NCBI GenBank assembly: GCA_017546505.1
Contig: JAFYWV010000018.1
Coordinates: 43,368 to 107,367, forward strand
Length of the DNA: 64,000 bases
Source: Bacteroidaceae bacterium
Lineage (GTDB): Bacteria > Bacteroidota > Bacteroidia > Bacteroidales > Bacteroidaceae
Direction: 5' to 3'
The notes below the pieces were generated by a model. It saw only the letters and a program-made list of their open reading frames with translations, was not told the DNA's origin and made no database searches. Shown here in pieces: positions 18,601 to 24,936 of the stretch; positions within the stretch are counted from its first letter, which is position 1; the number at the start of each line of letters is the position of its first letter. The position numbers and the translations under genes were made by a program.

Positions 18601-20034
18601 AACAATCGTGCGAAATACTATGACGGTACAGTTGCCAATCTGCAAGGTGACCGCAACGACTCAATGTCTGATGAAGGTGATGCATTCATCTTTGAGCCAC
18701 ATTATTGGTATAAAGGTGTTAATGACTACATCAACAACCGCAAGTACCACGCATACAGTTCAAGCAGGACTGTACCACAGGATGTAGGCCAGTTATCTGA
18801 AAAGGTAAGACTCAGTGAACTTGAGGTATTCGCAGGATATGGTTTGAGTTCTGGAGGTATGGAAGAGGGTGTCTTGGTTGAGGATATGCTCAAAGTGTAC
18901 GACAGCTACAATGTCTACCGTCTTCCTATCGGGGGTTACAAGATGGTACGTTGGCCAGGCATTGCGTCAGGCTCATATTGTGCCGCTTTTGCTGATGCTG
19001 ACGGTTTGTTCATTAGTCTCGTTAAGATGACCAGCAACAGTGGTTACATAAACGGAGATTATCTGTTTGCTGAAGTGCCGGAGAATGCTGTCACATTCTA
19101 CTTTACTGCACCAAAGGAATTCGACACCAACTGTTTCCCTGACATCTGCGTAAAATGCCGCAGTACGAATGTTGTTGCTGTTGAGCCCGACTGGGTAGAA
19201 CACGAAGAGTGTCTTTGCGGTATCTACGAGGCGAACTATGAGAACGATTTAATGCGTTCAATCAGTAATGCCAAAGCGACAAACAACCTCACTGCAGGCT
19301 CATACATCCAATTTGCAAAGGATCGTGGTACTGGTTTCCAAACAGTGGATTACGAAATGAGCAAGGATGTAGCCAACCTATTTATGGCGAAGTATGGTCG
19401 CCGAGATAGCCAGAAGCAATGCGGTTACGGTAGCAATACGACAGCAAGTGTAGCGGGTAAGACAGACTTCCTTGGTATGAGAGACACTATCAATCCAAAT
19501 AATGCAACTGCTAATGGTTTCTATTACAAAGATACAGTCTTGACATCAATAGCTGCCGTGAATGTGATGGGCTATGAGAACTGGCAAGGTGACAGCGGAG
19601 AGTGGATGAGTAATGTCGGTATCGGCAACGGTGCTTATGTTACAGATAGCCTCGGAGCAGGAAGACAGACCAAGACTGCCGTATGGCAAATACTTATGCC
19701 TAATGGTGAAACACGCGAGGTACAAGGTATAACAGCCTCTGATAAGTACATTATCAAGGTACGCAATGGTAGATTTATGGATGTTATTGCCTCACACGCT
19801 GGCGGTACTTCTTCTACATACTATTGCGACTACCAGTGGTTCTCAACTTCTCAAAATCGTGTGGTGCTTCGGTCGTACTTCTATGCGCATGCGAGTGGCG
19901 GTATCGTCTGTGCGGGTGCGCGTAGCGATTCGTCGGTTGCGTATACGAGCTACGGTTCTCGGCTTGCCTTCAGAGGCATAATTGAGTGGGCCACCAGTGT
20001 CGAAGAGTACAAACGTGCTGTGATGAGGGCTTAA
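12619..20034 (+). CDS. Giant tail / receptor-binding protein, DGR target 1
   Basis: The 2,471-residue protein has in order: an N-terminal tail-attachment region with a Gln/Ala/Thr coiled coil (about 40-95) and a PSAYLPSFMDDV motif (about 113-124); Ig-like beta domains (about 495-780); a lectin or LamG-like beta domain (about 790-1000); a CotH-kinase-like region (GTSSQYYPRKNWKFKF near 1082, FYDNDTIWG near 1478); Leu-rich repeats (about 1700-1860); and a C-terminal C-type-lectin-like module ending in the DGR variable segment VR1 (about 2413-2450). It is followed at once by the TR and the reverse transcriptase. The inferred role is host recognition at the virion tip, diversified at its C-terminus. 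No separate tape-measure gene is seen in the window, so podovirus-like morphology is possible. Confidence 0.85.
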   Translation: MSLTNKSTLINDAQLIRYAEQEGFNTAERVGKLFVDFINNADAALAQEVANRQSADNVLQQQLTTTTSVANSAQSTATNANTKATNAFNLITLLEQSIGAAGGIVPLDNLCKIPSAYLPSFMDDVLEFFNIGSSNMVVNFGTTLQKKSTDEDCRVLYKEDTNVFVFHDTEEGIYYSDCLDGDTWGVDNGNGRVPHSGKVYLCIASNKSYRWSGTQLTVIGNDLALGETSSTAFPGSRGVTLERYVDNLLKYAAEHNRTFVNINRWKETADAITLDEAIDHLVNGARIEYGIIITYFTVDGWVTKQYVGASSISEFYKHSNWKDYGNGGGSSTGNIVNVNEIAPLTEGYYSRAKAALAVPEELRTSGRKMTFMSASNEWQTWQFVGTIIDDWVDENYWKPEIKGVSFNGAEPVSPNANGIIELQYEVTVDQEANAESTNPISNAHVTQRFTELQDSLAAGLDVDPVTRVLTLKDAKGEAMSSVTLPEGGGGGNTNPTAIELIINSDLSATIKEGDEWNLEFTWRHYSLKDNVDTQYSGRAELIVNGSSVASKDVVQGIQSFDVSKWLNVGMNSVRVKITADDGIIAQSAYLKLSVVTLNISSSYSLATITEKGTAIPFRYVVTGSGTKVVNFVLDGNPLPTETITASGATNVKSIATSGLSHGAHSLVVYAEREISAGTMLESNHLYFDLMITESGTQTTIIATEFNTPEVEQYKTIVIPFAVYDPSAVTSNVDILINGVLSTAMEVDRSRQTWSYRAKNAGDYTFTIRANGIERNIAVKVTEASTQISAETDALALYLSSSGRSNSATNKADWSFTAENGSTVQAQFSNCEFDEQSGWKADANGLVSLHLAKGAQCYIPYYPFAFDGKTTGKTIEIEFSSSNCYDADAVLISCLHGVVGFEINAQECYFQSALKKKISTKFKQNERIRVGFVVQSVAESRFIFLFLNGKMSNVIQYDTSDYFVQTVPVGITLGNASCELDIYNIRVYDNALSFRQMIDNYIADMDDTEVMFAKLAENDILNADSAEPEVEYDKVVDKIPCMTLIGAMPKYKGDKKKDTKIVYEDRLHPEFSFTCDKCQNDVQGTSSQYYPRKNWKFKFLTDIIYTKSGAIASKYALRGVDGNGNLVPQKAVKTFCLKADFAESSGTHNTGAANFINEVLVKAGILTPPQQVDSTVRTTIYGFPILLFHQETESSPRVFIGKYNFNNDKSTQDTFGFEKIAGYNKGMINRDDYLLYPGTLAQLQKDVDALSEAEDDGEYLMYLIDDESDGVYYNHLVEYDAANGAWVDKGELWMWDAYNKNWCSRAGLSFTDGLNKVKDGYLVENNCECWEFTNNGNAMCLFHASDFETKVYGDDIPDWFDNDWLPTDSEGKKYAPYWATAFEPRYPDNDNMFMHYAKGRVPKQLKRICDWLYSLDVTRANLTEAERQAMDARFRAEYTQYFHKDSMLSYDLIREGILAADQGAKNMMWVFFDGLCYLIFYDNDTIWGLNNEGRNQFGPYVEPHDKDSLGKFVFNGESSVIWNLIERNLEAEKNVIYERLVSQGDFTYERALYWFNTRQSDMWCETIYNEDGKYKYIDSFGAASEEDGSAQDYLEIAQGSREEHRKWMMYERFAYLNAKRCTGTYRESSVYLRANTNGASTVPYNVAVNLTAAQDWYFGFRFSGNAGYSSRLLKANETYTFTAPAGSVPNDTETYIYQADRIKKLGDLSVLYPTTLVVGACKLLEELIVGNDTPGYVGKLATLTLGTHPLLKKINIVNCPTLQSSLGVTGCSALETIYAQGSKITAVNLPVASVVRYMHLPETLVQLLFDRLPYLTYDNLVIDGYSGIQTVNIVSCPRLDAMRILEDIMKTPNNSLQYVRVTDIDLEGDGQVLLDMMHLKGAENKNGAPELFGKYTLTRYMPEEDYNRIVECYPYLNIINQEFTLICFDDTVEDEENISNMDNKTGYLFSDDNHTVPFEPSGHVLNILNQRHAVLGKYQGVVNGRGKMIVCQLDDNNRAKYYDGTVANLQGDRNDSMSDEGDAFIFEPHYWYKGVNDYINNRKYHAYSSSRTVPQDVGQLSEKVRLSELEVFAGYGLSSGGMEEGVLVEDMLKVYDSYNVYRLPIGGYKMVRWPGIASGSYCAAFADADGLFISLVKMTSNSGYINGDYLFAEVPENAVTFYFTAPKEFDTNCFPDICVKCRSTNVVAVEPDWVEHEECLCGIYEANYENDLMRSISNAKATNNLTAGSYIQFAKDRGTGFQTVDYEMSKDVANLFMAKYGRRDSQKQCGYGSNTTASVAGKTDFLGMRDTINPNNATANGFYYKDTVLTSIAAVNVMGYENWQGDSGEWMSNVGIGNGAYVTDSLGAGRQTKTAVWQILMPNGETREVQGITASDKYIIKVRNGRFMDVIASHAGGTSSTYYCDYQWFSTSQNRVVLRSYFYAHASGGIVCAGARSDSSVAYTSYGSRLAFRGIIEWATSVEEYKRAVMRA
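19857..19967 (+). repeat. DGR variable repeat VR1
   Basis: This 111-bp segment in the 3' end of the giant tail gene aligns to the TR at 20,145-20,255 without gaps. All 17 differences are at positions where the TR has A (to T, G or C); none is at a TR G, C or T. They alter 13 codons, 12 of them AAY in the template. The 3' ends share an invariant GGTTCTCGGCTTGC, the expected initiation site of mutagenic homing. Confidence 0.97.
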
Positions 20035-20491
20035 TGCCAGAGGCAGAGCGAAAAAATGCGGAAGCGGTGCGCGGTGCGTGAGATCTGTCAAACGCACCCC
20101 ACCCCTTTCAAAAAACAAAAATATGGCGGATTTTCCCAAGGCACTCGTGTGGTGCTTCGGTCGAACAACAATGCGAATGCGAATGGCGGTATCGTCTATG
20201 CGAATGCGAATAACGATTCGTCGAATGCGAATACGAACAACGGTTCTCGGCTTGCAAACATTATAAATGGAAAGAAAAACGGTTAACGCTTTCAGTAGAT
20301 ACCCAGTGTGTCTGCTTTGAAATATTTGCCTACTACAACGAGGATGTATCCTCAAGGTAGCGCAAAGGGAAATGAGCCACAGCAACAGCAATAACAATTG
20401 GAAAGCTGAAAAATAAACCTTGGAGTAGAGTTTGGTAGGGACAGCAGTGTCAGCCGAAGAAGTCGGGCTCCAAAAAAATGAAGGCGTAAAA
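20035..20491 (+). ncRNA. DGR template RNA region, VR1 to reverse transcriptase
   Basis: These 457 bp between the target stop and the RT start contain the TR and no convincing gene. A possible GGTGCG/CGCACC hairpin lies before the TR (about 20,071-20,097). After the TR, about 235 nt include small hairpins such as GACA/TGTC just before the RT. In known DGRs the RNA flanking the TR guides the RT complex. No open frame for an Avd accessory protein is present here. Confidence 0.7.
20145..20255 (+). repeat. DGR template repeat TR
   Basis: This is the 111-bp donor sequence for VR1 and VR2. It holds twelve AAY codons in the frame used by the targets, the classical DGR design: adenine randomisation of AAY can give 15 amino acids and no stop codon. 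Identity with both VRs begins at TCGTGTGG and ends at CTTGC. It lies 178 bp past the end of VR1 and 237 bp before the RT start. Confidence 0.97.
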
Positions 20492-21925
20492 ATGAGACGA
20501 ATAGGAAAAACATCAAATCTAATCGAGCAGATTATAGATGAGCACAATCTTGATGAGTCCATCGATGCGGTAATTCACGGCAGACGTCGTAAGAAATCGC
20601 GTTCTGGACGGCGAATCCTCTTCAACAGGGATAAAGTGAAAAGCAGATTAGCAAAGGCTATCAGCGAAGGCACTTTTCACCTGACAGGCTATTATGAGCG
20701 AGAGGTTACAGACGGTCCTAAAAACCGCATAGTGCAGAGTGTCAATCTTTATGAGCGTATAGGTTGCCACGCCATTATGAACGTGGTTGAAAAATATGTC
20801 TACGGAAGGTATATCCGCACTACCGGTGCAAGTATCAAGCGTCGCGGAATGCACGACCTGATGAACTACATCCGGAACGACATCAAAATGTACGGTGATG
20901 AAATGAAGTATTTCTATAAGTCAGATATTCGGAAATTCTATGAAAGCATAGACCAGGATGTAATGATGACAGCCTTGCGTAAATTGTTCAAGGACCGCAT
21001 CCTGCTAACAATTCTTGAACGGTTTGTACGAATGATGCCCAAGGGGTTGAGCATAGGTTTGAGAAGTTCACAAGGCTTTGGCAATATGCTGCTGTCAATA
21101 TACCTTGACCATATCATAAAGGACAAACACGCAGTCAAGCACTACTACCGCTATTGCGATGACAAGGATGTGCATCATAGCAGTAAAAGAGAGTGTTGGA
21201 AGACACGAGATAAAATCCACGAAGCGGTAAACCGAATAGGTATGGATATAAAGCCCAACGAGCGTGTCGCACCAATCACGGAAGGACTGGACTTTCTCGG
21301 CTATGTTATGTACCCCACTCATACGCGATTGAGAAAACGCAACAAGCAGAAGGCTGCACGTAAGTTGCATAAGGTACAGAGCAAGAAACGGAGGGTGGAA
21401 CTTATAGCATCGCTGTATGGTCAATGCAAACACGCAGATTGTAAAAATTTATTCAAGAAACTAACAGGAATGAGTATGGAAGAGTACAAGCGTTTGAAAG
21501 ACTTTGGAATCAAGCCACAGTATGATGACGGCAAAAAGCGATTCAATTGTGAAGAGATTAACATTTCCGAACTTGAGGGCGAGGAATATGTGATAGAAGA
21601 TTTTGAGAGCGGTGTCATAACAAAACCGTTGCGTAAGGACTACGACAGCAAGGTAGAGGAAGCAAAGAGGATAATGGAGGAATATCAGCAAAAGAATATT
21701 CCGTTGCCGAAAGGTTTCATCGCACCTGACCAGATACCGCTCCCAGTAGGAAAGTATTTGGTACACATAAAGTACAAGAATGGCAAGACTGCAAAATTCT
21801 TTACTGGCGACAAAGAGAACTGGTCAATCCTTGAGCAGATGCGTAAGCAGGAGTTGTTGGGCCAATGTCTTTGTAGTGTGGAGAAAAGAAAGTGTAAGGG
21901 TTTCTGCCGCTGGGTGATTTGCTGA
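20492..21925 (+). CDS. DGR reverse transcriptase with C-terminal extension
   Basis: The start at 20,492 is chosen because the upstream extension lies in template RNA sequence and an ATG at 20,478 stops after three codons. The 477-residue enzyme has RT motifs SDIRKFYESID (palm Asp), the DGR-specific IGLRSSQ and the catalytic YCDD (in YYRYCDDKD), then a basic thumb region with FLGYVM. It copies the TR RNA with errors at A for transfer into the VRs. The last roughly 150 residues form an extra region (GKYLVHIKYKNGKTAKFFTGD near the end, five Cys in the final 30) beyond the usual core. I do not recognise this extension. No avd gene is adjacent. Confidence 0.95.
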   Translation: MRRIGKTSNLIEQIIDEHNLDESIDAVIHGRRRKKSRSGRRILFNRDKVKSRLAKAISEGTFHLTGYYEREVTDGPKNRIVQSVNLYERIGCHAIMNVVEKYVYGRYIRTTGASIKRRGMHDLMNYIRNDIKMYGDEMKYFYKSDIRKFYESIDQDVMMTALRKLFKDRILLTILERFVRMMPKGLSIGLRSSQGFGNMLLSIYLDHIIKDKHAVKHYYRYCDDKDVHHSSKRECWKTRDKIHEAVNRIGMDIKPNERVAPITEGLDFLGYVMYPTHTRLRKRNKQKAARKLHKVQSKKRRVELIASLYGQCKHADCKNLFKKLTGMSMEEYKRLKDFGIKPQYDDGKKRFNCEEINISELEGEEYVIEDFESGVITKPLRKDYDSKVEEAKRIMEEYQQKNIPLPKGFIAPDQIPLPVGKYLVHIKYKNGKTAKFFTGDKENWSILEQMRKQELLGQCLCSVEKRKCKGFCRWVIC

Positions 21926-21956
21926 AGCACAATGTCTAACCGTAATAAATGAAAAA

Positions 21957-22574
21957 ATGAAAAGAGATAAAGATTTTATAGTTCTACTTGACCCCGGCCA
22001 CGGTGAAAACACACCCGGGAAGAGAAGTCCAGACGGAAAATTCCGTGAGTATCTGTTTGCGAGAGAGGTCGCACAGGAAATAGAGCGTGAGCTTCGCAAG
22101 AGTGGTTACAAATGCGAACGCATTATAAAGTGCGCGATGGATGTATCACTTGCAGAAAGGGCAAAAATCGTGAATGAATACTGCAAGGAATATGGCACAA
22201 ATAACGTGATACTAATCTCCATTCACGTGAATGCCGCCGGCAATGGTGAGCAATGGATGAACGCACGAGGATTTGAGATTTACACCAGTCCAGGCAAGAC
22301 AAAGTCGGATGTTCTTGCAGAGTGCATCTTTGAAGCGGCCAAGGCGCTGTTGCCAGATATGAATATGCGTGCAGACCTCAGCGATGAAGACCACGACAAG
22401 GAGGCACGTTTCGCAATGCTGACACAGACTAAATGCGTGGCGGTACTTTCAGAGAATCTATTTCAGGACAATCGAGAGGATGTGGCTTTCCTCTGTTCAT
22501 TGGAGGGAAAAAAGAAAATTGTTGAACTCCACTTGCAGGGAATACTTAACTATATCAATAAAATCAAAAAGTAA
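21957..22574 (+). CDS. N-acetylmuramoyl-L-alanine amidase, probable endolysin
   Basis: This 205-residue Amidase_3 enzyme cuts the bond between MurNAc and the L-Ala of the peptide stem. Zinc ligands are His15 (LLDPGHG), Glu31 and His90 (SIHVNA), with catalytic Glu166 (LSENLF). It has no signal peptide and no cell-wall-binding domain, so it would need a holin or similar for access. It lies after the tail and DGR module, in the usual lysis position. Confidence 0.9.
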   Translation: MKRDKDFIVLLDPGHGENTPGKRSPDGKFREYLFAREVAQEIERELRKSGYKCERIIKCAMDVSLAERAKIVNEYCKEYGTNNVILISIHVNAAGNGEQWMNARGFEIYTSPGKTKSDVLAECIFEAAKALLPDMNMRADLSDEDHDKEARFAMLTQTKCVAVLSENLFQDNREDVAFLCSLEGKKKIVELHLQGILNYINKIKK

Positions 22575-22579
22575 GACGT

Positions 22580-23071
22580 ATGGATAACAGAATCGGTGGT
22601 TACATTGACACTCTCATAAGCTGTGTCAATGTCAGGAAAAAGAAGTATGCCATTTATTGGGATAAGCAGGAGGATAAAGAGTCGGAGGGTAACTTTACCT
22701 TTATGCAACACGTGTTTGACCACAAGCCCACATTGGAGGAAATCAAGAGTGTTATAATCAGTTGGTATAACGCTAAAATCGATAACGAAATCCTTACTGG
22801 TTTCGTGTGGAAAGGAATGTCCGTGTGGCTCTCAACTGAAAACCAGTTCAATTACAAGGTTGCCTTTGATGCGGCAATAATGAGTAATGGTGCTACGCTT
22901 CCTGTGAAATTCAAGTTCGGCAATGACGAGGAGCCCATCTATTACCAGTTCAGCACGATAGATGAATTGCAGGACTTCTATTTCAAGGCCATTGCCTATG
23001 TGCAGTCGGTGTTAGAAAGCGGTTGGAGAGAAAAGGACTCAATAAACTGGAGCGAGTATGTCATTGATTAG
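22580..23071 (+). CDS. DUF4376-like phage protein
   Basis: The 163-residue protein has a C-terminal half with the pattern ILTGFVWKGMSVWLSTENQFNYK, ATLPVKFKFG and DELQDFYFKAIAYVQSVLESGW. I know this pattern from DUF4376-type proteins located next to phage tail genes, where it also occurs at the end of fibre-assembly proteins. The role is unproven. It overlaps the next gene by 14 bp. Confidence 0.65.
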   Translation: MDNRIGGYIDTLISCVNVRKKKYAIYWDKQEDKESEGNFTFMQHVFDHKPTLEEIKSVIISWYNAKIDNEILTGFVWKGMSVWLSTENQFNYKVAFDAAIMSNGATLPVKFKFGNDEEPIYYQFSTIDELQDFYFKAIAYVQSVLESGWREKDSINWSEYVID

Positions 23072-23546
23072 CCAGCTTTGTATGGTGGGTGCTTCGTGTA
23101 TGGCACTCACCATATATTTGTTAATTTATCTGTTGAAATACGGAGTTCCAGAGTCCGTGAGTGCCACATACTACTCAGAATTACCCAAATGGGCATTTTC
23201 TACGACTCTCGCAGTTGCAGGAGGTTTTCTGTTGATTCCTTGGATAGAAATTTCCGAAAAAACGGAATTCTGTGCGTTCATTGCGACTGTTTCCGTGTTT
23301 TTTGTCGCATCCAGCCCGACATTCAAGGAAAAATTTGTCGGGAAGGTGCATTATGGGTCTGCAATAACTCTTTTTATCACATCAGTGGTCTGGCTACTGG
23401 CAAACGACGGTTTTTGGGCTTTTCTGCTCGCTTCTCTTGTGCCAGCTATCTTATATCGCACGAAATGGCTGTTTTGGGTAGAAATAGGGCTTTTTATTTC
23501 GATATATTCAACTTTGATAGCATTTCTATTGGCAATTCCCCGATAA
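23058..23546 (+). CDS. Phage membrane protein, about six membrane segments
   Basis: The 162-residue hydrophobic protein has probable membrane helices near 5-27, 45-63, 68-86, 98-115, 118-134 and 138-160. It lies between the endolysin region and promoter R4. Multi-spanning proteins at this place are often holin or superinfection-exclusion proteins; there is no diagnostic motif. It is the last gene of the late unit. Confidence 0.65.
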   Translation: MSLISQLCMVGASCMALTIYLLIYLLKYGVPESVSATYYSELPKWAFSTTLAVAGGFLLIPWIEISEKTEFCAFIATVSVFFVASSPTFKEKFVGKVHYGSAITLFITSVVWLLANDGFWAFLLASLVPAILYRTKWLFWVEIGLFISIYSTLIAFLLAIPR

Positions 23547-23558
23547 TTGAAAATTATT

Positions 23559-23622
23559 TTTGCATATTTGATTATATTTCTTTATGTTTTCTTGTGTATA
23601 TGATTATTTTTGCTTATATTTG
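23559..23622 (+). promoter_or_regulatory. Phage tandem promoter element, copy R4
   Basis: CTTG at 23,591-23,594, a 20-bp spacer with GTATATGATTAT, and TATATTTG at 23,615-23,622. An upstream unit begins with TTTG at 23,559-23,562 and carries TGATTATATTT. The leader contains ATGCAAATAAGATAA (23,626-23,640) and ATCATTTAACCAGTA, both shared with R5. Confidence 0.8.
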
Positions 23623-23669
23623 TATATGCAAATAAGATAAATATAATCATTTAACCAGTACATAACGAT

Positions 23670-24128
23670 ATGAAACGATTTTCAAGAAAACAAATTTCGG
23701 AGATTCTCAACAACAGCAATGCATTTGATGAGCTGAGTCAGGAACTTTTAATTGGTGCCAAGGAAAGCAACCTTGTTGTGTTGTTCGGTCGCGAAGAGGA
23801 CGGCAAAATGATATTTGTCACACGCGGTGCAATCAACAGCGAGCACAGGGTTGATATGGAAGACATCTTCTCTCTAATCCAGAAAGGCGAGAAGTGGACT
23901 GACATCTTCAACGATGATGTAGAGCGAGTTGCTGAAGAAACTATGTTTGCGAACACAGGTTGGGTCTACGAAAACAAGATGTTCTTCGTGTATAACTACC
24001 ATTGTGTAGACCCTACTCCTTGGGTTATCCACACAGATTTCAGGGCAAGCGGTTTTGAAACCATCAAAGATGGTAAGACTTACTGCAAGGGACTTGTGAT
24101 TGACCTCGATGATTACGAATGCAAATAA
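23670..24128 (+). CDS. Hypothetical phage protein, 152 aa
   Basis: This is the first gene after promoter R4. It is a soluble alpha/beta protein with a Phe/Asp-rich centre and a CKGLVIDLDDYECK end. No family is recognised. It starts the unit that contains the second DGR target. Confidence 0.65.
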   Translation: MKRFSRKQISEILNNSNAFDELSQELLIGAKESNLVVLFGREEDGKMIFVTRGAINSEHRVDMEDIFSLIQKGEKWTDIFNDDVERVAEETMFANTGWVYENKMFFVYNYHCVDPTPWVIHTDFRASGFETIKDGKTYCKGLVIDLDDYECK

Positions 24129-24141
24129 GAACATATTGACT

Positions 24142-24543
24142 ATGAACGACAAAGAAAAGGTTATGAATTCCGATGCAAATAAAGCGCTGGAAGGGGCCAT
24201 AAAAATCCTCGCACCAGATTTCAGTAAAATGTGTGCGAACGTAATGAATGGCGAAAGGATTGACAAAGGATGCAGCTTTGAATTTTCCCAAGAGAAAATC
24301 GAGGAAGAAATCAGGAAAAGGTCTGTAACAGCCGAGGAGCGTGAGAAGCATATCATCGGGAAGTTGCTGGAGTCGCTGACAGAGAAAGAGTGGAAAAGCG
24401 AAATTGGCTGCAAACTCAGTGTACTTATAGAAGACCTGATTGGCATCCGCAGTTTGATAAACTGCAAGAAAGAGTTTGGCATTAGCCTGACCGACAACGA
24501 GATTATGTACTTGGTAAACGTAATGAACGCAAGGGAGGAATAA
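24142..24543 (+). CDS. Hypothetical helical protein, 133 aa
   Basis: The ATG at 24,142 lies 23 nt after another ATGCAAATAAGA leader motif. The mostly helical, Glu/Lys-rich protein was considered as an Avd candidate because of helicity and size. It is acidic, lies 2 kb beyond the RT, and lacks any similarity I can recognise. The function is unknown. Confidence 0.65.
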   Translation: MNDKEKVMNSDANKALEGAIKILAPDFSKMCANVMNGERIDKGCSFEFSQEKIEEEIRKRSVTAEEREKHIIGKLLESLTEKEWKSEIGCKLSVLIEDLIGIRSLINCKKEFGISLTDNEIMYLVNVMNAREE

Positions 24544-24545
24544 TT

Positions 24546-24776
24546 ATGAAAAACTGGGAAGAGAAAATTTCTAAGGCATACGATAAGATGGGAGAATGCC
24601 TGGGTGTGGGTATTTGTGTATGCGGAGTGTTGATGTTCGGAGGTCACATCTACAGAATGATAGCAGAATGCGACTTCACATTCAAGCAGTTCATTTACCT
24701 GTGTGCCTTTTTTGTGATAGCATTCCTTGCATACATTCTGATGAAAGGGTTGAAGAAATATGGTAAAGAAAACTAA
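24546..24776 (+). CDS. Small two-helix membrane protein, holin candidate
   Basis: The 76-residue protein has two likely membrane segments (about 19-37 and 47-68) separated by a short acidic loop, with charged ends. This is the topology of class II holins. It lies 2 bp after the previous gene. The call is by topology only. Confidence 0.5.
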   Translation: MKNWEEKISKAYDKMGECLGVGICVCGVLMFGGHIYRMIAECDFTFKQFIYLCAFFVIAFLAYILMKGLKKYGKEN

Positions 24777-24852
24777 AGCACAGGGTACATCATCTTGCAA
24801 AAATCCCCAATGGCCACGCTGGAGGGGCAGAGAAAGGCTCTATCGCGTTTGA
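24760..24852 (+). CDS. Possible 30-codon basic minigene
   Basis: An ATG frame overlaps the end of the small membrane gene by 17 bp and encodes a very basic peptide (10 Lys/Arg in 30) rich in Trp and Pro. It lies in the otherwise geneless stretch before DGR target 2. It may be chance. Confidence 0.3.
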   Translation: MVKKTKAQGTSSCKNPQWPRWRGRERLYRV

Positions 24853-24856
24853 GCTA

Positions 24857-24919
24857 ATGACAGTTTATTGCGATTCAGAAAAAGTTTATAAAGAATATCC
24901 AAAATATAAAGAGTATTAA
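24857..24919 (+). CDS. Possible 20-codon minigene
   Basis: A short ATG frame rich in Tyr and Lys (MTVYCDSEKVYKEY) starts 5 bp after the previous minigene and ends 17 bp before DGR target 2. Translation is possible but unproven; it may be a leader peptide. Confidence 0.25.
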   Translation: MTVYCDSEKVYKEYPKYKEY

Positions 24920-24936
24920 TTTCTAATCAAATAGTT

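Noticed and set aside
20056-20286. ORF of 76 codons spanning the DGR template repeat
   Set aside because: Its frame simply translates the TR (NNNANANGG pattern). The TR is a non-coding donor in DGRs, and the flanking parts show no coding features.
20360-20410. AAY-rich stretch after the TR (AGCCACAGCAACAGCAATAA) considered as a second template repeat
   Set aside because: No matching variable copy is found in the window and it lacks the GGTTCTCGGCTTGC homing end.
24142-24543. Helical 133-residue protein as Avd accessory protein
   Set aside because: It is acidic and far from the RT; Avd proteins are small, basic and normally next to the TR or RT.
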